DNA from: Desulfuromonadaceae bacterium
GTDB taxonomy: Bacteria; Desulfobacterota; Desulfuromonadia; Geobacterales; Pseudopelobacteraceae
Reading direction: 5' to 3'
Assembly (NCBI GenBank): GCA_028686145.1
Contig: JAQUCQ010000202.1
Coordinates: 1-6,406, forward strand
Length of the DNA stretch: 6,406 nucleotides
Positions within the stretch are counted from its first letter, which is position 1; every line of letters begins with the position of its first letter. The notes beneath the pieces were generated by a model. The model ran no database searches and was not told the DNA's origin. It saw only the letters and a list, made by a program, of their open reading frames with translations. A program made the position numbers and the translations under genes. Shown here piece after piece: positions 1 to 4,726 of this stretch.

Positions 1-220
1 CCTCTCTGACAAGTTCGGCCACTACTTGTACCAATGCCGGATGTGTTGTGACAGCCATATCTGGTTCTTTGGCGGACAACATATTCGGTTTCAGCAGAAC
101 CCTGTCTCCGCGTCTAATAAACGCAGACATGCCACCAATTGGTTCAAGTAATTCAATTACTGCATGTCGCAATCTTGAAAGCTCATACCCCTCGGCTGTA
201 GTAATTGATACCGTTTCCAC
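1..220 (-). CDS. DUF362-family protein, N-terminal part only
   Basis: Reading from a GTG at 218-220 gives 73 codons that run off the left edge of the window, so only the N-terminus is visible. Residues 41-48 (VLLKPNML) and 58-61 (TTHP), with a following helix ending LVRE, match the start of DUF362 proteins, which typically open with an LKPN motif and then a THP motif. Many family members carry ferredoxin-type 4Fe-4S clusters further along, but that part is not in view, so no redox role can be claimed. The biochemical function of the family is not settled. The GTG start is supported by AGAGGA at 227-232, six bases upstream, and by an in-frame stop at 245-247 that rules out a longer form. The gene follows the acetate operon on the same strand but lies beyond that operon's terminator, so it is probably transcribed separately. 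I could not place its promoter. Confidence 0.8.
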   Translation of the reverse strand, partial: METVSITTAEGYELSRLRHAVIELLEPIGGMSAFIRRGDRVLLKPNMLSAKEPDMAVTTHPALVQVVAELVRE

Positions 221-257
221 GAAAAGTCCTCTTTGATTTTTATGTTACCGTTATTTT

Positions 258-290
258 AAATAAAGAAAGGGGATGACCAAAGTCATCCCC
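258..290 (-). terminator. Intrinsic terminator of the acetate-uptake operon
   Basis: A perfect 9-bp stem (GGGGATGAC at 269-277, GTCATCCCC at 282-290) encloses a 4-base loop, CAAA. Read on the minus strand, the stem is followed directly by TTTCTTTATTT (258-268), the T-rich tail expected of a rho-independent terminator. It lies about 40 nt past the symporter stop codon and before the DUF362 gene. The plus-strand side has no T-tract, so it should act only on minus-strand transcripts. Confidence 0.9.
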
Positions 291-329
291 ACTATATCAC
301 AGACATCAGAAATTAACAGAATCAGACGA

Positions 330-2312
330 TTAATGCTCGACTGCTTTGGCCATGCCGAGACCGGTATTCTGGCGGACATAGACTTCGTCAAACATATCTT
401 CAGAACGCTTATTAGGAAACAACAGGCATCCCAGTATCGCGGCAATAAAACCAAGCGGAATAGAGACGATACCGGGATTTTTCAGTTTAAAGAGCGGCTT
501 GTCAAGACCCATCATCGACGTGCCGTCTTTCAGTTCGTCAATCCTGGCTTTGGCCAGTGCTTTGGTGTCTTTTTCTGACAACATCTCTCCAGCCGGAAGC
601 TCGGCCTGCTTTTTCTCCATGGCAACCACCACTTTTTTAGCCCCGGCAGCTACAACCTTCGGATACGTCATGTTTGGTGACACCATTACTAACCCGATGG
701 AGGCGATCGTGCCGACAACCAGACCAGAGACAACTCCGGCAGTGTTGAATTTGCGCCAGAACAGCGACAACACCACGACCGGTAGATTGCCAGAGGCAGC
801 CACGGCGAAAGCCAGGGCAACCAGATGGGCTACATTGGCTTTCTCGGCCAGCAGACCGATAATTATGCCGACAGCGCCAACAACCACCGAGGTAATGCGG
901 GCAGCCATAACCTGCTCATGCTGGTCTGCATGCCCGTCCTTGATAACGTTGACATAGATGTCATGGGCGATGGCTGCTGAAGCAGCCAGAACCAGTCCGG
1001 ACACAACCGCCAGGATAGTGGCGAAGGCAACTGAGCAGAGGAATGCCAGGAAGAGATCCCCTATGATAGGGGCAATATCGGCTCCCAACTGTTCTGCCAA
1101 CATCAATGTAGCCATATTGCCACCTGGGTCAACCGAGATAATTCCCTGCGGTGTCAGACTGATGGCTGCGCCAAACCCGAGCAATGTGGTGAGGACGTAA
1201 AATGTTCCGATAATAAACATAGCGACGATAACTGACTTACGTGCAGCCTGTGCGGTCGGAACGGTGAAAAACCGCATCAGGATGTGCGGCATGCCGGCAG
1301 TGCCGAGCACCAACGCCATACCGAGTGATATCTGGTCAAGCGGATTTTTGAGGAACAGGCCCGGCTCAAGAAAGCGCTGGCCGGCACTGGTCCCGGATAT
1401 GTTTATGCCGTCTTTCAACATCAATTTGGAAACATGGTCCTGGATGTCCGGGCTATTGACGATCATATCAAAGAAGTGGATCGGATTAAAACCCGCCTTG
1501 GCCATAACCAGCACCGACAACAGAGTAGCACCCGACATAAGCAGACCAGCCTTGATAATCTGGACCCAGGTCGTGGCCGTCATGCCGCCGAAGACGACGT
1601 ATCCGACCATCAAGATACCAACGCCGATGATTGCGGTTTTGTATGGCACGCCGACCAGAAGAGCCATTAACTTCCCTGCTCCGACCATCTGGGCTGTCAG
1701 ATAGAAAGTCGAGACAGCTACTGTCGACAGGGCAGCCAGAGCGCGAACCGGTTTTGGATTGGTGCGGAAGGAAAGGATGTCCCCTAAGGTATATTTGCCG
1801 GCATTTCGGCACGGTTCGGCGACGATCAACAGAACCGTAATGTAGGCCACCAGCCAGCCGACCGAATACATGAACCCGTCATAGCCGTACAGTGAGATCA
1901 ATCCGGAAATTCCAAGGAACGATGCAGCCGACATGTAGTCACCCGCAATGGCCCACCCGTTCTGGGTTCCCGTGATACCACCTCCAGCGGCATAGAAGTC
2001 TGCAGCGGTTTTGGTCTGCTTGGCTGCCCAGATGACAACACTCAGGGTGATGCCGATGATGACGGCAAACATGGAGAGCGTGACAACCTTATTGGCTTTC
2101 AGCTGCCTCTGTTTTACCGGAGCCGGAGCGACTGCAGCGGTCGGAGCGATGGCTCCCTGCACAGACATTGCAGGAGCGCTTGGTGCAGCAGGCGCTGCAA
2201 CGGCAGGAGTAGATGCTGGCGTGACTGTGGCCTTCGTTGGCTCTGCAGCAAAGGCGGCTGCGGCAATTGAGACGGACAGCGTTATAGAGATGATCAGTTT
2301 CTTAAAAGTCAT
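330..2312 (-). CDS. actP: ActP-like sodium:solute (acetate) symporter
   Basis: This 660-residue inner-membrane protein belongs to the sodium:solute symporter family, which uses cation gradients to import small carboxylates; acetate is the likely substrate. Blocks recalled from E. coli ActP are nearly unchanged: DYMSAASFLGIS (125-136), AQMVGAGKL (207-215), FGGM-ATTWVQIIKA (241-255), GTAGMPHILMRFFTV (337-351) and AVAFATILAVVSGL (428-441). Residues 1-22 look like a signal peptide ending AFA, followed by an Ala/Pro-rich stretch to about 66. E. coli ActP is about 549 residues; the excess here comes from that linker and a charged Lys/Glu-rich segment at about 556-605 before the last membrane helix. 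The start is fixed by AGGAGG at 2320-2325, seven bases upstream and directly abutting the stop of the DUF485 gene, which suggests translational coupling. Family assignment is firm. Acetate specificity is inferred, since related symporters also carry propionate, pyruvate or lactate. Confidence 0.93.
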   Translation of the reverse strand: MTFKKLIISITLSVSIAAAAFAAEPTKATVTPASTPAVAAPAAPSAPAMSVQGAIAPTAAVAPAPVKQRQLKANKVVTLSMFAVIIGITLSVVIWAAKQTKTAADFYAAGGGITGTQNGWAIAGDYMSAASFLGISGLISLYGYDGFMYSVGWLVAYITVLLIVAEPCRNAGKYTLGDILSFRTNPKPVRALAALSTVAVSTFYLTAQMVGAGKLMALLVGVPYKTAIIGVGILMVGYVVFGGMTATTWVQIIKAGLLMSGATLLSVLVMAKAGFNPIHFFDMIVNSPDIQDHVSKLMLKDGINISGTSAGQRFLEPGLFLKNPLDQISLGMALVLGTAGMPHILMRFFTVPTAQAARKSVIVAMFIIGTFYVLTTLLGFGAAISLTPQGIISVDPGGNMATLMLAEQLGADIAPIIGDLFLAFLCSVAFATILAVVSGLVLAASAAIAHDIYVNVIKDGHADQHEQVMAARITSVVVGAVGIIIGLLAEKANVAHLVALAFAVAASGNLPVVVLSLFWRKFNTAGVVSGLVVGTIASIGLVMVSPNMTYPKVVAAGAKKVVVAMEKKQAELPAGEMLSEKDTKALAKARIDELKDGTSMMGLDKPLFKLKNPGIVSIPLGFIAAILGCLLFPNKRSEDMFDEVYVRQNTGLGMAKAVEH

Positions 2313-2325
2313 GTCGTATCCTCCT

Positions 2326-2640
2326 TTACGAGAGATGAAGTTCTTCGACCAGCTCTCTGGTCAGACGGTCAAAGTCTTTGTTGGCAACGTGGGCATAGTA
2401 CAGTGCCAGCCCCCAGGAGACAAAAAACTGGGAAAGTGCAAAAATATAGCCGAAGTTTATGACACCGATTATCTTTATCTTGAACAGGCCAGGTGCATAT
2501 GCCGCTCCGATCGGAAGCAAGAAGTAATACGCGGTTGAGAAGATCCACCATCCAAAGAGGAAAGCTGTTTTTTTGTGGGTAAGCTCAATGAACTTCGGAT
2601 TTTTTGCGATAGCCGCCCAATCATACTGTCTTTCTGCCAT
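2326..2640 (-). CDS. DUF485 (YjcH-like) small membrane protein
   Basis: This 104-residue protein is of the DUF485 type, the family of E. coli YjcH, which is encoded next to ActP. The N-terminus contains the family-like pattern DWAAIAKNPKFIELTHKK (residues 7-24). Two membrane segments follow, about 26-50 and 57-83, then a charged C-terminal helix rich in Glu, Arg and Asp. Members of this family regularly sit directly before ActP-type symporters and are thought to be accessory subunits, but their molecular role is not established. It is the first gene of a two-gene operon, with its stop codon 13 nt before the symporter start. The ATG is preceded by AAAGGAGT at 2646-2653, five bases away. I could not identify a convincing promoter in the AT-rich DNA upstream. 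Confidence 0.92.
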   Translation of the reverse strand: MAERQYDWAAIAKNPKFIELTHKKTAFLFGWWIFSTAYYFLLPIGAAYAPGLFKIKIIGVINFGYIFALSQFFVSWGLALYYAHVANKDFDRLTRELVEELHLS

Positions 2641-2913
2641 TAGTTACTCCTTTCTTGTTTGTGTGCATGATTTCGTGCCGTGATGCAGTGATGGGATCTC
2701 CTTTGTAATTGATGAAATAAAACTTCTTCATTCTAACCAGCATGCAAATTATCAAAACATAAAAAAAATAGACCTGCGTTTATTTTTACAAAACTACAAG
2801 TGATGGCTGTGTATAAGAATTAAATACAATATACTAGAATTAAACAGTTAATTTGTTTTAATATTACAACCATAAGAACATTTATAAACCAACATACTTT
2901 ACAATAAACAATG

Positions 2914-2925
2914 CAATTATAATTG
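2914..2925. repeat. Perfect 12-bp palindrome CAATTATAATTG
   Basis: The sequence CAATTATAATTG equals its own reverse complement. It consists of two abutting copies of the half-site TAATTG, facing outward. The same half-site forms the larger inverted repeat at 2996-3016, with centres about 86 bp apart, and occurs once more at 2706-2711. It may be a regulator binding site for the acetate operon. In DNA this AT-rich a 12-bp palindrome can also arise by chance. Confidence 0.35.
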
Positions 2926-2995
2926 GTTATGCAAATTATTTTTTTATTCCAGCGTATCACAAACCAATTTTCGGCATACATAACATTTTTGAAAT

Positions 2996-3016
2996 ACTAA
3001 TTGCAATACAATTAGT
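2996..3016. promoter_or_regulatory. Inverted repeat ACTAATTG-N5-CAATTAGT, possible operator
   Basis: Two perfect 8-bp arms (2996-3003 and 3009-3016) flank the spacer CAATA. On the plus strand the right arm leads straight into TGCTATAAA (3016-3024), which resembles an extended -10 element (TG-N-TATAAA) with no recognisable -35. A protein bound to this repeat would cover the -35 region of such a promoter. The only downstream gene on that strand is the tRNA, which has its own promoter, so the purpose is unclear. The site could instead serve the minus-strand acetate operon, about 360 bp from its start codon. Confidence 0.4.
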
Positions 3017-3232
3017 GCTATAAATTTAACTCTGTTCTATTTTTAGACAATAGCAGAGCTTCTTATCCATGACCATTTGTATTATCATGTTCCTTGTTTA
3101 CCACAAGGTTTATGGTGAATATTCCCAAGCACAATCCACACGGCTGTAAGCAATGAAATACTCTTACAGATGTACCGTGACAAGGGACCTTGGCAGAGAT
3201 CTGTATAAAAGCAACAGATTTCAAAAAACATA

Positions 3233-3261
3233 TTGACAACTATTGGTATTTGAGGTAAATA
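3233..3261 (+). promoter_or_regulatory. Sigma70-type promoter of tRNA-Lys
   Basis: TTGACA at 3233-3238 matches the consensus -35 exactly. After a 17-bp spacer, TAAATA at 3256-3261 serves as the -10. The predicted start of transcription is near 3268, about nine bases before the mature tRNA, which is a plausible 5' leader for RNase P processing. Confidence 0.8.
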
Positions 3262-3276
3262 GATCATCTTCTTTTT

Positions 3277-3352
3277 GAGCCGCTAGCTCAGTCGGTAGAG
3301 CACCTGACTTTTAATCAGGTGGTCGTTGGTTCGACCCCAACGCGGCTCACCA
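3277..3352 (+). tRNA. trnK: tRNA-Lys (anticodon UUU)
   Basis: This 76-nt tRNA has every arm intact. The acceptor stem pairs GAGCCGC (3277-3283) with GCGGCTC (3342-3348). The D stem is GCTC/GAGC. The anticodon stem CCTGA/TCAGG encloses the loop CTTTTAA, with TTT at 3310-3312 as anticodon. The T arm is GTTGG-TTCGACC-CCAAC. The discriminator base is A (3349) and CCA is encoded at 3350-3352. It reads lysine codons AAA and AAG. It has its own promoter and terminator, so it is a single-gene unit. I saw no second copy of its 3' end in the window, so there is no sign that it serves as an integration site here. Confidence 0.98.
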
Positions 3353-3360
3353 AACATTAC

Positions 3361-3400
3361 AGGGCGTTACGATCTGATCGTAACGCCCTTTTTGTGTTTT
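3361..3400 (+). terminator. Intrinsic terminator of tRNA-Lys
   Basis: A perfect 13-bp stem (AGGGCGTTACGAT at 3361-3373, its complement at 3377-3389) has the minimal loop CTG and is followed by TTTTGTGTTTT. It begins eight bases after the tRNA's CCA end. This is a strong rho-independent terminator that separates the tRNA from cysK. Confidence 0.95.
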
Positions 3401-3453
3401 ATTTACCACGGCGGCCCAACAACGGGCCACTAACATACCTTGAGCATTATTTC

Positions 3454-3508
3454 TTGACAAGAATTATAGTTTATATTATCTATAGTTCTACTAGACTATA
3501 CTTGTCAA
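3454..3508. promoter_or_regulatory. Bulged inverted repeat with promoter-like elements upstream of cysK
   Basis: The left arm, TTGACAAG (3454-3461) then aat then TATAGT (3465-3470), is mirrored by ACTATA (3495-3500) and CTTGTCAA (3501-3508), giving 14 paired positions with one 3-base bulge. A further TATAGT at 3481-3486 pairs locally with ACTATA. The left arm opens with a consensus -35, TTGACA, and 17 bp later lies the weak -10 candidate TATCTA (3477-3482), directed toward cysK. On the minus strand the right arm also reads TTGACA with TATAGA 18 bp away. This may be a repressor-controlled cysK promoter, but I cannot name the regulator. Confidence 0.45.
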
Positions 3509-3693
3509 AGAAGACGACAGTTACACTTTCGTGGTATGACAAACTAGCTGATCATTCCGCAACTTGTTTCAGGTCGTGCTACGGAAGAGACTCGCTTCAG
3601 AATTTTTAAAGGTATTCTTGTTGCTCTTGGAATAGGTGGCATACTAAAGAGGTAAGACGAGAAGAAGAGGCGTCGAAATTTTACTTTGATCAG

Positions 3694-3726
3694 TATCAGG
3701 AATATCCACTGATAGTAGATGGATAT
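3694..3726 (+). promoter_or_regulatory. Two mutually exclusive hairpins before the cysK ribosome binding site
   Basis: TATCAG (3694-3699) can pair with CTGATA (3709-3714), or ATATCCA (3702-3708) can pair with TGGATAT (3720-3726). The two helices are incompatible because each one's right or left arm lies inside the other's loop or span. The second helix ends four bases before the GAGGAG ribosome binding site (3731-3736). That geometry could influence access of the ribosome, but the stems are short and no ligand-binding domain is recognised. Confidence 0.3.
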
Positions 3727-3743
3727 ATGAGAGGAGAAATATC

Positions 3744-4697
3744 ATGAGAAAAATATTCGCAGATAATTCACAATCGATTGGCAATACCCCGCTGGTTAAA
3801 TTAAACAACGTCGTTGGCGATTCTAAAGCTACTATTCTCGTAAAAGTCGAGGCGCGCAATCCTGCCTATTCGGTGAAATGCCGCATAGGCGCCAATATGA
3901 TCTGGGATGCTGAAAAGCGCGGCATTTTGAGACCGGGAGTTGAAATTATTGAACCGACGTCCGGTAATACCGGCATCGCCTTGGCTTACGTGGCAGCCGC
4001 ACGCGGCTATAAGCTTACCCTGACCATGCCTGAAACAATGAGCATAGAGCGTCGTAGCATATTAGCCGCATTGGGCGCAAAGCTGATCCTAACTCCCGGC
4101 GCTGAGGGCATGAAGGGGGCCATCACCCGTGCCGAAGAAATTGCTGCTGCCGAACCGGAAAAATACTTCCTCCCACAACAGTTTAAAAACCCTGCGAATC
4201 CTGAAATCCATGAGAAAACAACCGGCCCGGAAATTTGGAATGATACCGATGGCGGAATTGATGTATTAGTTGCCGGTGTCGGCACTGGCGGAACCATCAC
4301 CGGAATCTCACGTTACATAAAAGGCACCAAGGACAAGAAGATCGTTTCGGTAGCAGTAGAACCTAAAGAAAGCCCGGTTATCAGCCAGAAGCTGGCTGGG
4401 CAGCTCATACAACCGGCACCACACAAAATTCAAGGAATCGGAGCCGGCTTCATCCCCGACATTCTTGATCTCTCGCTTGTTGATCGTGTTGAACAGGTAG
4501 AAAGTACCGAAGCAATTGAATTTGCCAAACGCCTGGCGAAAGAAGAAGGGTTGTTGGTTGGTATTTCCAGTGGTGCTGCTGTAGCAGCAGCCGTACGGCT
4601 TGGCCAGCTAGATGAATTTGCCGGCAAGACTATTGTCGCCATCCTTCCTGATGGCGCCGAGAGATATCTGTCAACCGCACTATTTGAAGGCCTCTAG
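3744..4697 (+). CDS. cysK: Cysteine synthase A (O-acetylserine sulfhydrylase)
   Basis: This 317-residue cytoplasmic PLP enzyme makes L-cysteine from O-acetylserine and sulfide, the last step of sulfur assimilation. The PLP-binding lysine is K45 in NPAYSVKCRIG. TSGNT (72-76) is the substrate loop, GTGGT (180-184) binds the cofactor phosphate, and GISSGAA near the C-terminus supplies the serine that contacts the pyridine ring. QQFKNPANPEIHEKTTGPEIW (145-165) and QGIGAGFIP closely match enteric CysK as I recall it. The length fits the family (about 310-323). One oddity is LPDGAERYLST near the end, where relatives usually have a glycine before ERYLST. The ATG is supported by GAGGAG at 3731-3736, seven bases upstream. 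It appears monocistronic, downstream of the tRNA terminator and convergent with the ABC gene. CysM or cystathionine beta-synthase is less likely given the KCRIG and PEIHEKTTGPEIW signatures. Confidence 0.97.
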   Translation: MRKIFADNSQSIGNTPLVKLNNVVGDSKATILVKVEARNPAYSVKCRIGANMIWDAEKRGILRPGVEIIEPTSGNTGIALAYVAAARGYKLTLTMPETMSIERRSILAALGAKLILTPGAEGMKGAITRAEEIAAAEPEKYFLPQQFKNPANPEIHEKTTGPEIWNDTDGGIDVLVAGVGTGGTITGISRYIKGTKDKKIVSVAVEPKESPVISQKLAGQLIQPAPHKIQGIGAGFIPDILDLSLVDRVEQVESTEAIEFAKRLAKEEGLLVGISSGAAVAAAVRLGQLDEFAGKTIVAILPDGAERYLSTALFEGL

Positions 4698-4709
4698 CGT
4701 GACTAGAGG
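4691..4709. terminator. Hairpin overlapping the cysK stop, between convergent genes
   Basis: A perfect 7-bp stem (CCTCTAG at 4691-4697, CTAGAGG at 4703-4709) with a 5-base loop, CGTGA, includes the cysK stop codon TAG. The ABC gene, coming the other way, ends at 4727. Neither side carries a T-tract, so it is not a classical intrinsic terminator. It may contribute to termination, protect the 3' end of the mRNA, or be incidental. Confidence 0.45.
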
Positions 4710-4726
4710 ACAGGGTCTATGAGAGG

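Larger units (their letters stand above)
2641..3232. other. AT-rich gene-free spacer between acetate operon and tRNA-Lys
   Basis: About 590 bp without a credible gene. It is far richer in A and T than the genes on either side, with runs of eight A (2761-2768) and seven T (2939-2945). It must hold the minus-strand promoter of the DUF485-symporter operon. I found several -10-like hexamers there, but none paired with a good -35 at the right spacing, and no GG-N10-GC sigma54 pattern. A second Shine-Dalgarno-like AAAGGAG lies on the minus strand near 2698-2704 but has no normal start codon after it. Small inverted repeats include 2914-2925, 2996-3016, 3030-3058 (CTCTG/CAGAG and CTAT/ATAG arms), 3092-3108 (CCTTGT/ACAAGG) and 3181-3192 (CAAGG-GA-CCTTG). 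Confidence 0.7.
3394..3743 (+). other. Spacer and probable untranslated leader before cysK
   Basis: About 350 bp with no complete gene. It holds a small GC hairpin (GGCCC-N6-GGGCC, 3413-3428), the bulged inverted repeat with promoter-like elements at 3454-3508, and two overlapping hairpins just before the cysK ribosome binding site (3694-3726). If transcription starts near the 3454-3482 elements, the cysK leader is roughly 250 nt, long enough for RNA-level control. I checked by eye for T-box and SAM-riboswitch hallmarks; only a GGTGGCA reminiscent of a T-box core appears near 3636-3642, without the rest of that motif. An open frame without a usual start codon runs from 3548 to 3655. Confidence 0.6.

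Noticed and set aside
2641..2710. Extra Shine-Dalgarno-like AAAGGAG on the minus strand near 2698-2704 and a 15-codon ORF after an ATG near 2668
   Set aside because: The Shine-Dalgarno is followed by ATC rather than a usual start, and the 15-codon frame overlaps the DUF485 start with no separate support.
2641..3232. CRISPR array or tandem repeat in the AT-rich spacer
   Set aside because: The repeated elements are short, unevenly spaced inverted repeats. There are no regularly spaced direct repeats with unique spacers.
3085..3267. 60-codon minus-strand open frame starting at 3267
   Set aside because: It overlaps the tRNA-Lys promoter, has only a weak AAGAAG directly against its ATG with no proper spacing, and its Cys-rich product resembles no family I know.
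3277..3352. tRNA-Lys as an integration site for a genomic island
   Set aside because: No integrase gene and no second copy of the tRNA 3' end are seen in the window, and the flanking genes are ordinary housekeeping types.
3319..3609. 96-codon plus-strand open frame starting inside the tRNA
   Set aside because: It begins within the tRNA-Lys gene and reads through its terminator hairpin, so it cannot be expressed as a normal gene.
3630..3650. GGTGGCA-like match to the T-box antiterminator core in the cysK leader
   Set aside because: Only part of the core is present, and the complementary strand, the following terminator with T-tract and a recognisable specifier loop are all missing.
3744..4697. 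Horizontal transfer of cysK from a gammaproteobacterium, suggested by close similarity to E. coli CysK
   Set aside because: The conserved stretches are typical of proteobacterial CysK in general, and the base composition does not clearly differ from the neighbouring genes.
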